Shown here one piece after another: positions 7,113 through 15,786 of a stretch of DNA of 15,791 nucleotides. Each line of letters begins with the position of its first letter. Positions within the stretch are counted from its first letter, which is position 1. Under the pieces are notes generated by a model. The model had not been told where the DNA came from and made no database searches. It saw only the letters and a program-made list of their open reading frames with translations. The position numbers and the translations under genes are program-made. This DNA is from Fidelibacterota bacterium (lineage in GTDB: Bacteria; Fidelibacterota; Marinisomatia; SCGC-AAA003-L08; D37C17), in NCBI GenBank assembly GCA_002705605.1, contig PAJD01000024.1:72570-88360 (forward strand), read 5' to 3'.

Positions 7113-8372
7113 ATGTCTATAAATGTGATTGTAGGGGGACAGTGGGGAGATGAAGGAAAAGGTAAAATTGTTGATTTACTAAGCAAGGAAGCAAGCGTAG
7201 TTGCAAGATATCAAGGTGGTAGTAATGCTGGACATACAGTTTATCATAATGATAAAAAAATTGTTTTACATCAGATACCAACTGGCATATTAAGACAGAA
7301 TAGTACATGCATATTAGGTAAAGGTATGGTTGTTGACCCAGATGGAATAGTTGAAGAAATTGAATGCTTAAATAATAATAAAATTGATTATTCTAATAGA
7401 ATTATTATTGATTATTATGCACATATCGTCACCCCATTACATAAATTAATAGATCAAATAAATGAAGAAAAATCAGGAGCAAAGATTGGGACTACCTGCA
7501 AAGGAATAGGACCAACATATCAAGATAAATATCAAAGAATTGGTATTCGTGCAATCGACTTGTTAGATTTATCATTATTAAAAGATAAATTAGAAAAACG
7601 TATTAAAATAGCATTAGATAGAAATGAAATTTCATCTGATGATTTATTAAATGTAAATTTAACTGATTATTATAATTCATGTACAATAATTAATAGTTTT
7701 ATTCAAGATTCATTTCCAATTTTATTTAACAAAAATGTTGGAAATATATTGATTGAAGGAGCGCAAGGTACATTACTAGATATTGATCATGGAACATTCC
7801 CTTATGTTACATCTTCTAATTGTTCTTCAGGAGGCATTAGTACCGGTCTTGGAATACCGGGAAATAAATTGGATAATATTATTGGAATATTTAAGGCATA
7901 TGTTACGCGTGTTGGGGGTGGACCTTTTCCAACAGAGCTATTTGATGATAATGGTAAAAAATTACAATCTATTGGTAAAGAATTAGGAGCTACTACAGGA
8001 CGAGTGAGGCGTTGTGGCTGGTTTGATATCGTTGCTGCAAAATATAGCGCATCTATTAATGGATTAACAGGCATTGCATTGACTAAATTAGATATTTTAG
8101 ATAATTTTGAAACAATTTATGTTTGTACTCATTATGAATTTAGAAATAAAAAAATTACGGAGTTGAGTAGTGTTCTAAATTATTTAGATGAAGTCATTCC
8201 TGTTTATAAACAATTTAAAGGTTGGAATTGCTCGATAGAAGAAGCGAGTTCTTTTGATGATTTGCCAAAAGAAGCAAAAGTGTATATTGAATTTTTATCA
8301 GTTAAAATTGGTGTTCCTATTGAAATTATTTCTATAGGACCTAAAAGGCACCAGATATTAAATTTACAATAA
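7113..8372 (+). CDS. purA: Adenylosuccinate synthetase
   Basis: Catalyses IMP + aspartate + GTP to adenylosuccinate, the first committed step from IMP to AMP. The 419-residue protein has the N-terminal GTP loop QWGDEGKGK (10-18), with catalytic Asp13, and GGSNAGHT with catalytic His41. Further conserved blocks are GTTCKGIGPTYQDK, the EGAQGTLLDIDHGTFPYVT segment, TTGRVRRCGWFD, and the C-terminal guanine-binding region with LTKLD. All are intact and the length is typical of bacterial PurA. It sits between the Sec genes and a secreted protease with no pathway link to either, so the clustering looks like a housekeeping operon rather than a dedicated pathway. Confidence 0.98.
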   Translation: MSINVIVGGQWGDEGKGKIVDLLSKEASVVARYQGGSNAGHTVYHNDKKIVLHQIPTGILRQNSTCILGKGMVVDPDGIVEEIECLNNNKIDYSNRIIIDYYAHIVTPLHKLIDQINEEKSGAKIGTTCKGIGPTYQDKYQRIGIRAIDLLDLSLLKDKLEKRIKIALDRNEISSDDLLNVNLTDYYNSCTIINSFIQDSFPILFNKNVGNILIEGAQGTLLDIDHGTFPYVTSSNCSSGGISTGLGIPGNKLDNIIGIFKAYVTRVGGGPFPTELFDDNGKKLQSIGKELGATTGRVRRCGWFDIVAAKYSASINGLTGIALTKLDILDNFETIYVCTHYEFRNKKITELSSVLNYLDEVIPVYKQFKGWNCSIEEASSFDDLPKEAKVYIEFLSVKIGVPIEIISIGPKRHQILNLQ

Positions 8373-8407
8373 TTATGAAAATCAACTGTGTTGTATTAAT
8401 TTAAACT

Positions 8408-11038
8408 ATGGCTATATATTTAAAAACATTTTGTTTAATATTTCTAATTTCAAACTCTCTTATTTGTGACCCCTATGAACAACTAAATATTGATTTTTTA
8501 AAAAACTCCAATAAAAAGAATATTAAGAAAAATAAACCTGTTAATAAGAAATCTAAAAGTTCATTACCTGCGTATGTTGATGTTATTAAAGATTATAATA
8601 AAATTTCTGGATTATGGAATTTTTATTATGATGAAAATAAAAATAAATTATTACTTTCATTAGAGCCTAAGCATTTTGAATCAGAGTATATGATGAACAT
8701 TACTAGGCAATCTGGAGATGCTTATTATTATGGCAGTTCAGCAATGCTCAATGAATTCCCATTTATATTTAAACAGGTAGGTGAAAACATTCAAATGATT
8801 CATGTCAATCTTTTATTTAGAGCAGACAAGGAAAAATCAATTGCTAAGGCTGTAGAAAATGATTTTTCAAACTCAATTATAGCTACAACAAAAATAATTT
8901 CTCAGATGCATGATTCTACAAAAGCTATTTTAGTTGATGCCAATAAATTGTTTATTAGAGATATATCTTATATTTCTCAAAGAGCTAAAGGAAAATATAA
9001 ATTTGATTTAAAAAACAGCTCATTTATTGATGTTGAATCTTTTGAAAAAAATATTGAGCTTGAAATTTCAGCACATTATATAAGTAATAAATATACAGAC
9101 TCTTATACTTTACCAAATTCTCGAAGTATGGAAATGAAGTATCATATGAGTATTATGGAATTATTAGTAAATAATTTTATCCCAAGGCCTGTAGATGATA
9201 GAATTGGATATTTTTCTACAATATATCAAGATTATTCTAATACCCTTCAAGAATCTCAATACGTTAGATATATTCAAAAATGGAATTTAGTTAAAAAAGA
9301 TCCTTATAGCAAATTATCAGAACCAGTTGAACCTATTATATATTGGATTGAAAATACTGTTCCTGAAGAATTTCGAGATGCAATTAAAGAAGGCATAGAA
9401 TCATGGAATATTGCATTTGAAGCTATAGGATTTAAAAATGCTATTGTTGCTAAACAAATGCCTGATGATGCAACATGGAATCCCGCAGATATTAGGTACA
9501 ATACAATACGATGGTTTATTCAACCTGGATCTGGTTATGCAGTTGGTCCAAGCAGAGCCAATCCTTATAATGGAGAGTTATATGATGCTGATATAAGAAT
9601 AGCAGCAGATTTTGTAACAAGTTTTTATAAAGAATTTGATGAATATGTCGTCCCTGTAACAGAAGATGAGATAACACAATTATGGCATAATCATGATGAA
9701 CAGAATCATGATGCACATGGTGCATGCAATTATTCAGATCATTTAAAAAGAGAGATGGCATATGGCTGGAATCAATTATTGATTAATGGTGGATTAAAAG
9801 GTACTGAAGAGGATTTGAAGCGCTATGTACATCAAGGTTTAGTAGATTTAGTATTGCATGAAGTTGGACATACACTTGGATTAAGACATAATTTTAAAGC
9901 AAGTTCAATTTATTCAGTTGAACAGTTAAGTAATAAAAATTTTACAGAAAGATATGGAATTAGTGGTTCGGTGATGGATTATCATCCGGTATGCTTGTTA
10001 GATGGTGGAAATACGCTCTTTCAAACAAAACCTGGGCCCTATGATATGTGGGCAATACAATATGGATATGAACAATTCAATGATGATAATTTATTAGAAA
10101 ATTTAGAAAATATTGCTTCTCAATCTAATCATCCTCTTTTGGTTTATGGTACTGATGAAGACTCATTTGGGACTTCATCTAGAGGTATTGACCCTTTATG
10201 TAATACTTGGGATATGAGCAGTAATCCAATTGAGTTTTATAAAGATGAATTAAACAGTGTTAATTATTTATGGGATAATTTACTTGATAAATTTGAAGTT
10301 CCTGGTGGTACATATCAAAAAATAAGAAGTGTTTTTTCACAAGGAATTGGTGAGTATATGTATGCCGGAAGATCTGCTACTAAATTTATTGGAGGAATCA
10401 ATTTTAGTAGAAATCATGTAGGAGATTTTTCTCAGCAAAGTCCTTTTACTGTTATTGAAGCTAAGAAACAAAGAGAAGCTCTAGACTTTATTTTGGTTAA
10501 TTATTTTGATAAAGATGCATTTGATTTTAACCCAGAATTGCTTAATAAATTAGCACCAGAACGTAATGAAGATTTCAGAGATTATGTATGGAACTTAGAT
10601 AGACCTGATTATCCTATTCATTCAGTAGTTAAAAGAATGCAAATGTATCCTCTTTATTCTTTGTATCACCCTAGAAGGTTGGCTAGAGTAAAAGATAATG
10701 AAATAAAAAATAATACAACTGATGTTTTTAGAATGGAAGAATTATTTACAAAAGTTAATGATGTGATTTGGCAAGAATTAGAATTGAAAGAAAATATTAA
10801 TAGTTATAAAAGAGAATTACAGATAATGCATATTTCAATGCTATCTAATATTTTATATAATACTGACTCAATGCCTGCCGATGCTGTTGCATTTGCAAGA
10901 AGTAGTTTAAGTGAAATCTTAAAAAATATTTATTTATCTATGGCGAATAATAATGTTGATTATTATACAAAATCTCATCAAGAATATTGCTCTAAATTGA
11001 TAGAAACAATTTTAGATCCAAAAATTCAAATTAATTAA
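8408..11038 (+). CDS. Secreted zinc-dependent metalloprotease, DUF5117/DUF4953 type
   Basis: A large 876-residue exported protein. It begins with a hydrophobic signal sequence (about 5-20, MAIYLKTFCLIFLISNS) and a Lys/Asn-rich linker. An N-terminal DUF5117-like region (about 60-250) includes GLWNFYYDE and EFPFIFKQVG. The metzincin-like catalytic domain has the complete zinc motif HEVGHTLGLRH (484-494) and a Met-turn-like SVMDY (Met523). The C-terminal DUF4953-like part contains YGTDEDSFG and RLARVKDNE. A His-rich stretch (427-445, five His) precedes the active site. No lipobox is convincing around Cys20, so periplasmic or secreted location is more likely than a lipoprotein. The substrate is unknown for this family. 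It starts 35 nt after purA with no Shine-Dalgarno sequence and ends 6 nt before miaA. Confidence 0.9.
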   Translation: MAIYLKTFCLIFLISNSLICDPYEQLNIDFLKNSNKKNIKKNKPVNKKSKSSLPAYVDVIKDYNKISGLWNFYYDENKNKLLLSLEPKHFESEYMMNITRQSGDAYYYGSSAMLNEFPFIFKQVGENIQMIHVNLLFRADKEKSIAKAVENDFSNSIIATTKIISQMHDSTKAILVDANKLFIRDISYISQRAKGKYKFDLKNSSFIDVESFEKNIELEISAHYISNKYTDSYTLPNSRSMEMKYHMSIMELLVNNFIPRPVDDRIGYFSTIYQDYSNTLQESQYVRYIQKWNLVKKDPYSKLSEPVEPIIYWIENTVPEEFRDAIKEGIESWNIAFEAIGFKNAIVAKQMPDDATWNPADIRYNTIRWFIQPGSGYAVGPSRANPYNGELYDADIRIAADFVTSFYKEFDEYVVPVTEDEITQLWHNHDEQNHDAHGACNYSDHLKREMAYGWNQLLINGGLKGTEEDLKRYVHQGLVDLVLHEVGHTLGLRHNFKASSIYSVEQLSNKNFTERYGISGSVMDYHPVCLLDGGNTLFQTKPGPYDMWAIQYGYEQFNDDNLLENLENIASQSNHPLLVYGTDEDSFGTSSRGIDPLCNTWDMSSNPIEFYKDELNSVNYLWDNLLDKFEVPGGTYQKIRSVFSQGIGEYMYAGRSATKFIGGINFSRNHVGDFSQQSPFTVIEAKKQREALDFILVNYFDKDAFDFNPELLNKLAPERNEDFRDYVWNLDRPDYPIHSVVKRMQMYPLYSLYHPRRLARVKDNEIKNNTTDVFRMEELFTKVNDVIWQELELKENINSYKRELQIMHISMLSNILYNTDSMPADAVAFARSSLSEILKNIYLSMANNNVDYYTKSHQEYCSKLIETILDPKIQIN

Positions 11039-11044
11039 ATTAGA

Positions 11045-11950
11045 ATGTTAAACCTTGTTGTTATTTTAGGTCCCACTGCATCTGGGAAAACTAGCCTTGC
11101 TGTAAAATTAGCAGATTCATTTGATACGGAAATTATATCTGGCGATTCAAGGCAGATTTATAAAGGGATGGATATTGGAACAGGTAAAGATTTATATGAA
11201 TATAAGATAAATAATACAAGCATTCCTTATCATTTGATTGATATTTTAAATCCAGAACAAAATTATAGTATCCATCAGTTTAGAGAAGATTTTTATAATG
11301 TATATAATACAATAATAAATAAAAACAAATTTCCAATTTTATGTGGTGGCTCTGGTTTATATTTAGAATCAATTTTACTAAATTATCAAATTCCCAATGT
11401 TCCTCCTGATAATAATTTGAGATTAGAGCTTCAAAAGCTAAGTTTAGAAAAATTACAAAATAAGTTAAAAAAAATAGATAATAGTCTTTATGATTCTAAG
11501 CATCATATTACAAAGCGTAGAATTATAAGAACTATTGAAGTATTTAATCAAAATAATATTAATCATGATATTAACTTATATGCTCCTATTAATGATTATT
11601 GTGTGTTTGGTATTCAAACAGATAGAGACATATTATTAGAAAGGATAAAAAAACGATTAAACGATAGATTAAACGATGGAATGATAGAGGAGGTTGAGCA
11701 GTTAATTAAAAAAGGAATGACACTTAATCGGTTAAAATATTTTGGATTAGAGTATAAATTTTTAGGAGAATATTTATTTGGTAATATTTCATTTGAAGAT
11801 ATGGTTAGTAAATTAAATATAGCAATTAATCGTTTTTCAAAAAGGCAGATGACATTTTTTAGAAGAATGGAAAAAAGAGGAATAAAAATTCACTGGATTA
11901 AGAATAATGATTTGTCTATAGCAAAGCAATATATTCAAGATTATTTATAA
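11045..11950 (+). CDS. miaA: tRNA dimethylallyltransferase
   Basis: Adds a dimethylallyl group to N6 of A37 in tRNAs that read codons starting with U. The 301-residue protein has the P-loop GPTASGKT (9-16), the DSRQIYKGMDIGTGK block with catalytic-region Asp34, and the conserved PYHLIDILNPEQNYS stretch. It also has the GGSGLYLESIL motif, RIIRTIEVF, and the C-terminal FSKRQMTFFRRM segment that contacts tRNA. All blocks are intact and the length is normal. It follows the protease gene by 6 nt and precedes the glycosyltransferase by 1 nt, so it is probably part of the same transcript. Confidence 0.97.
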   Translation: MLNLVVILGPTASGKTSLAVKLADSFDTEIISGDSRQIYKGMDIGTGKDLYEYKINNTSIPYHLIDILNPEQNYSIHQFREDFYNVYNTIINKNKFPILCGGSGLYLESILLNYQIPNVPPDNNLRLELQKLSLEKLQNKLKKIDNSLYDSKHHITKRRIIRTIEVFNQNNINHDINLYAPINDYCVFGIQTDRDILLERIKKRLNDRLNDGMIEEVEQLIKKGMTLNRLKYFGLEYKFLGEYLFGNISFEDMVSKLNIAINRFSKRQMTFFRRMEKRGIKIHWIKNNDLSIAKQYIQDYL

Positions 11951-11951
11951 A

Positions 11952-13091
11952 ATGAATTTTAATAATACATTTAATAAATATATAAAAAAAACAATTTATC
12001 CTGGTCTGGATCGCCACTCTGCTCCAAGCAAAAGTTATTATGATTATTTTATTATTATTCCAGTTTTTAATGAGTATGATTATTTATTAGGTACATTAAA
12101 AAGTATTACCAAGCAAAAAAATATTTATTTAAGTAATACTCTTGTTGTTCTTGTAATAAATAATACTGTTGATGCAATTCAATCAATCAAAAAGAATAAT
12201 AAGGCTACAAAATTTTTGATTAACTCTCATGAATTGAATTTTGAATATATGATTTTAGATTATTATTCAAAAGGGAATGAGCTTCCAAATAAAAAAGGAG
12301 GTGTGGGTGTAGCGAGAAAAATTGGAATGGATTATTGCTTGCAATATTCAAATCAAAATAGTTTGCTGTTTTGTTTAGATGCAGATACACTAATTTCAAA
12401 AGAATATTTAAGTAAAATAATTAAATTTAATTATAAAACAGATTTTAAAACATGCGTTGTTAAGTTTTCACATCAAAAATCACCTGATCAAAAAATTGAA
12501 AAAGCAATTCGATTATATGAGCAGAAATTATATAGCATTGCGAATCAAATTAAAAAATGTAAATCACCATATGGATATGTAAGTATGGGATCAACGATTG
12601 TTTGTAAAGTGAAAGCTTATATTGCCGTAGGTGGAATGCCAAAAAAATCTGCAGCAGAAGATTTTTATTTTATGCAATCTTTAGCAAAATATCATTTGAT
12701 TCATTTTATCGATGATTGTTTGGTTTATCCTTCATCAAGATTAGAAATGCGAGTATATTTGGGTACTGGTTTTCGATTATTACAATACAATGAAAATAAA
12801 AAGTTTTTAGATTTAGATTTTTCGAAGAATTGTTTTATGACAGTTAAAAAAATCATATCATTTGTTGAAAAGAATTATAAAATATCTTATAATATATTTT
12901 TAAAAGAATTAAATAAGAATTTTGATGATAAAATTTGTAATTTTCTTAATAATCATGATATTAAAAAGATATGGAATAGAATTAATAAGAATGCAAAAAC
13001 AAAAAAACAATTCATGATTTTTTTTCATCAATGGTTTGATGCTTTGAAAATTATGCAATTGTTAAAATTTTTAAATAAAAATATTGTTTAA
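11952..13091 (+). CDS. Family 2 glycosyltransferase, cytoplasmic
   Basis: Predicted GT-A fold sugar transferase using a nucleotide-sugar donor. In the 379-residue protein the N-terminal strand IIPVFNE (35-41) is the classic GT2 opening. KGGVGVARKIGMD (115-127) follows, then the DXD metal site LDADT (Asp143, Asp145), and later GGMP with SAAEDFYFM (Glu236-Asp237), the likely general-base ED motif. I see no membrane helix, so it should act in the cytoplasm or at the inner membrane surface. The C-terminal third (about 280-379) is Lys/Asn-rich and not recognisable. The acceptor is unknown. Next to a lipid kinase fusion and plsY a glycolipid or envelope role is possible, but that is only context. 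It begins 1 nt after miaA. Confidence 0.88.
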   Translation: MNFNNTFNKYIKKTIYPGLDRHSAPSKSYYDYFIIIPVFNEYDYLLGTLKSITKQKNIYLSNTLVVLVINNTVDAIQSIKKNNKATKFLINSHELNFEYMILDYYSKGNELPNKKGGVGVARKIGMDYCLQYSNQNSLLFCLDADTLISKEYLSKIIKFNYKTDFKTCVVKFSHQKSPDQKIEKAIRLYEQKLYSIANQIKKCKSPYGYVSMGSTIVCKVKAYIAVGGMPKKSAAEDFYFMQSLAKYHLIHFIDDCLVYPSSRLEMRVYLGTGFRLLQYNENKKFLDLDFSKNCFMTVKKIISFVEKNYKISYNIFLKELNKNFDDKICNFLNNHDIKKIWNRINKNAKTKKQFMIFFHQWFDALKIMQLLKFLNKNIV

Positions 13092-13092
13092 T

Positions 13093-14871
13093 ATGAATGG
13101 AATAGAATTTTATAGAGGTTTATCGGCTGGAATTAATAATTTATTAAACTATAAAAATAAATTAGATGAAATTAATGTTTTTCCAGTCCCAGATGGTGAT
13201 ACTGGAACTAATATGTGTTTTACATTATTGCCGATTATTGAAGAATGTAATGATCAAATTACTAATAATGTAGGTGAATCATTAGATATTATTGCAGATT
13301 TAGCATTGGAATCTGCTCGAGGTAATTCTGGAACAATTATTGCTCAGTTTTTACATGGACTAAGAAGAGCTTGTAGAAATAAAGATACAATTGATGTGAA
13401 TGATTTTTCTAAAGCATTGACTTCAGGATATGATAGCGCAATAGAATCATTAATGAAACCTGAAGAGGGAACAATTATTACAGTAATGAGAGATGTTTCA
13501 GAAAAGTCAAAAGAATTATGTGTAAATGAAGAAATTTCATTTGAGACATTCTTAGATAAATGTTATCATGAATCTGTTGTTTCTTTAGAAAAAACAAAAA
13601 ATATTTTAAAAATTTTAAGAAAATCTGATGTTGTAGATGCTGGAGCCTTGGGGTTTGTGTTGTTAATGCAAGGGTGGCTTAATAGTGTACAAAAAAATAC
13701 AAAGATTCAATCTCAACATTTAAATATTTCTTATGATCATGAAAAAATAGAGTCCTTAAAAAAAGATATTGATTTTACTATTAAAAATAAATTTTGTACA
13801 GAGTGTGCTATAGAAAGCAACAGTATAGATAAAGCAGAATTAAAAGAAACCATTAAATCACTAGGTGATAGTATGGTTATGGCAGGTACTCAAAAACGTG
13901 TAAAAATTCATATACATACAAATACTCCCACAAAGTTTTTTAAAATATGTGGTGCATATGGTAAAGTTGTTGACCGTAAAGTTGATGATATGACTAAACA
14001 GGAACATACCATCCATCACACAGGATCAAGCGGGATTGCAATTGTTGTAGACTCTGGTGCAGATATACCTGAGGAATATGAAAATGAGATTCAAGTTGTG
14101 CCAGTAAGATATAGTTTTGGTAATCAGCAACATATTGATAAAGTGACTCAAACTACTAAAGAATTTTATCAACAGATGAAAATTGACTCAAATCATCCTA
14201 AAACATCTCAACCAACACCAGGTGATTTTAAAAAAATATATAATTTTATTTCATCGCATTATGATTCTATTATTTCCATACATTTATCAAAAAAAGTTAG
14301 TGGAACATATCAATCAGGTATAAATGCAGCAAAAAACATTAAAGTTAAAAATATTAAAGTTCTTGATTCATATAGTGCATCAGTTGGATTAGGATTATTA
14401 GCAATTCATGCAGTAGATCTTAAGCAAAATGGGGTGTCATATAATAAAATTATTAAATCTGTTGAGGAAACAAAAAATAAAATTCAGTTATTTTTACTTG
14501 TCAAAGATTTAACATATATGGTAAAAGGAGGACGTTTGCCAGGAAAAGTTAAAACAATAGCAAATTTATTTAGAATAACTCCAATATTAGGAAATAAAAA
14601 TGGTAAAATAGCTCCAAGAGGAGTCTTTTTTGGTAATAAAAATCGTATACAGAAATATGTTAAATTTTTAGGATCTAAAATTAAGGAAGATAAAAAATAT
14701 CATGTAATGATAGCTCATGCTAATGATCTTCAAAATGGAGAAAAATTTTTAAATCTTTTATTAAAAAAACATAGAAATATCACGAAGCATTACTTAGTTG
14801 AATTAGGTGGTGGACTCGGTGCACATGCAGGCCCTGGTGGACTTGCAATAGGAATTCAAGAAAGAGAGTAA
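13093..14871 (+). CDS. Fused fatty acid kinase: FakA-like (DAK2) plus FakB-like (DegV)
   Basis: Predicted to phosphorylate fatty acids to acyl-phosphates. In Firmicutes this needs two proteins, the kinase FakA and the fatty-acid-binding FakB. Here both lie in one 592-residue chain. Residues ~1-200 are the DhaL/DAK2 ATP domain, with PVPDGDTGTNM (31-41, Mg-binding Asp34 and Asp36), SARGNSGTI and VDAGALGF. Residues ~220-300 match the FakA middle domain (LGDSMVMAG, and KIHIHTN with His273 and His275). Residues ~314-590 are a DegV/FakB domain, with VVDSGADIPEEY, KTSQPTPGDF (Thr371-Ser372), LSKKVSGTYQSG and the C-terminal GAHAGPGG (His578). I chose the ATG at 13093, 1 nt after the glycosyltransferase stop. 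An in-frame TTG at 13084 adds only three residues and overlaps that gene. plsY follows 1 nt after the stop. Confidence 0.92.
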   Translation: MNGIEFYRGLSAGINNLLNYKNKLDEINVFPVPDGDTGTNMCFTLLPIIEECNDQITNNVGESLDIIADLALESARGNSGTIIAQFLHGLRRACRNKDTIDVNDFSKALTSGYDSAIESLMKPEEGTIITVMRDVSEKSKELCVNEEISFETFLDKCYHESVVSLEKTKNILKILRKSDVVDAGALGFVLLMQGWLNSVQKNTKIQSQHLNISYDHEKIESLKKDIDFTIKNKFCTECAIESNSIDKAELKETIKSLGDSMVMAGTQKRVKIHIHTNTPTKFFKICGAYGKVVDRKVDDMTKQEHTIHHTGSSGIAIVVDSGADIPEEYENEIQVVPVRYSFGNQQHIDKVTQTTKEFYQQMKIDSNHPKTSQPTPGDFKKIYNFISSHYDSIISIHLSKKVSGTYQSGINAAKNIKVKNIKVLDSYSASVGLGLLAIHAVDLKQNGVSYNKIIKSVEETKNKIQLFLLVKDLTYMVKGGRLPGKVKTIANLFRITPILGNKNGKIAPRGVFFGNKNRIQKYVKFLGSKIKEDKKYHVMIAHANDLQNGEKFLNLLLKKHRNITKHYLVELGGGLGAHAGPGGLAIGIQERE

Positions 14872-14872
14872 A

Positions 14873-15499
14873 ATGCAATTTATTATTAATATACTTCTAA
14901 GTTATTTAATTGGTTCAATATCTGGTAGCATGGTCTTAGGAAAAATACGTGGTATAGATATAAGAACCATGGGTAGTGGTAATGCAGGAGGAACAAATGC
15001 CTTTAGAACCGTAGGTTCTTTGTTTGCTTTGGGTGTTGTTTTAATTGATATTTCTAAAGGCATAATATCAGTTGTATTGATAAGCAATTTATCATTTTAT
15101 GGAATGATAGATGAAAATATTTTGAGTTATATGCCTGTAATATGTGGAGGGGCAGCTGTTATGGGCCATGTTTACCCTTTATATTATAATTTCAAAGGTG
15201 GTAAAGGTGCAGGGACTTTAATAGGTGTATTAGGGATCTTATTTCCATTTTGTGTCCCCTTTGCATTATTAAGTTGGTTTTTAGTTTTAGTATTTACTGG
15301 ATTTGTAGGCTTAGGAACTATGGTTTCAGGATTAGTTGTTGTATTGGTTGCTATTCAACAGGGATTAATTAATACACCGTTTGGATATTTTTCTATTTTT
15401 ATGGCATTATTTGTGATTTTTACTCATCGCTCTAACATATATAGAATGCTTAGAGGTGAAGAAAATCAATTTAAAAAAATAATGTGGTTTAAAAAATAA
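14873..15499 (+). CDS. plsY: Acyl-phosphate:glycerol-3-phosphate acyltransferase PlsY
   Basis: An integral membrane enzyme that transfers an acyl group from acyl-phosphate to glycerol-3-phosphate, making lysophosphatidic acid, the first phospholipid intermediate. The 208-residue protein is strongly hydrophobic with several membrane helices. All three family motifs are visible: GSGNAGGTNAFRT (34-46), GHVYPLYYNFKGGKGAGT (98-115) and the C-terminal FTHRSNIYRMLRGEE. The ATG starts 1 nt after the stop of the fused fatty acid kinase, with a weak GAGAG upstream. The neighbour should supply its acyl-phosphate substrate. It is the last gene of the plus-strand block and is followed by a strong terminator. 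Confidence 0.97.
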   Translation: MQFIINILLSYLIGSISGSMVLGKIRGIDIRTMGSGNAGGTNAFRTVGSLFALGVVLIDISKGIISVVLISNLSFYGMIDENILSYMPVICGGAAVMGHVYPLYYNFKGGKGAGTLIGVLGILFPFCVPFALLSWFLVLVFTGFVGLGTMVSGLVVVLVAIQQGLINTPFGYFSIFMALFVIFTHRSNIYRMLRGEENQFKKIMWFKK

Positions 15500-15508
15500 T
15501 ACATAAAA

Positions 15509-15536
15509 AAAAAGCCTTCTAAAAAGAAGGCTTTTT
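15509..15536. terminator. Bidirectional intrinsic terminator
   Basis: A perfect 12-bp stem (AAAAAGCCTTCT with AGAAGGCTTTTT) encloses an AAAA loop. The GC-rich centre is flanked by A and T runs on both sides, so it can end transcription from either direction. It lies 9 nt after plsY and just past the stop of the convergent small gene, so it likely serves both. Confidence 0.92.
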
Positions 15537-15558
15537 AATTATAAGAGTTGAAAAAGAC

Positions 15559-15786
15559 TTATTTTCTACCTCTTGCCATAGGAGCTTTAGAAACATCTCC
15601 ATCTTTATCTACAAAGTATAACCAACCTTTTTCTCTTGTTACATTTGTATCAGCAACTTTTTTTGCGTTTCCACCTTTATCGCTACCTCTAGCCATTTTA
15701 GATGCCCAAACGTTACCATCTTTACCTAGATAGTATAAGTGACCTTTTTCTTTTTGTACTCCACATTTAGCTACTTTTTCAGCCAT
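15559..15786 (-). CDS. Small basic two-repeat protein, function unknown
   Basis: A 75-residue protein that I cannot assign to a named family with confidence. It consists of two ungapped 31-residue repeats, residues 4-34 and 43-73, identical at 17 of 31 positions and joined by SDKGGNAK. The shared pattern is KVA...V..EKG.LY...KDG.V....MARG. Aromatic residues next to Lys-Asp-Gly turns suggest short beta hairpins, and the protein is Lys/Arg-rich. It has no signal peptide or membrane helix, so it should be cytoplasmic. A single Cys8 is present only in repeat 1. The ATG at 15786 is 5 nt from the window edge, so its ribosome binding site cannot be seen. The repeat conservation and the terminator at its end support a real gene. 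Confidence 0.8.
   Translation of the reverse strand: MAEKVAKCGVQKEKGHLYYLGKDGNVWASKMARGSDKGGNAKKVADTNVTREKGWLYFVDKDGDVSKAPMARGRK

Noticed and set aside
8375..8404. Nine-codon ORF (MKINCVVLI) between purA and the protease gene
   Set aside because: Too short, with no ribosome binding site, no leader-peptide logic (no run of a regulated amino acid) and no attenuator hairpin nearby.
13084..13092. TTG start three codons upstream of the fatty acid kinase fusion ATG
   Set aside because: It overlaps the glycosyltransferase gene, adds only three residues, and an ATG is available 1 nt after that gene's stop.
15548..15733. Plus-strand open frame opposite the 75-residue gene
   Set aside because: The minus-strand frame has clear internal protein repeats. 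The plus frame is its shadow and starts right after a terminator.
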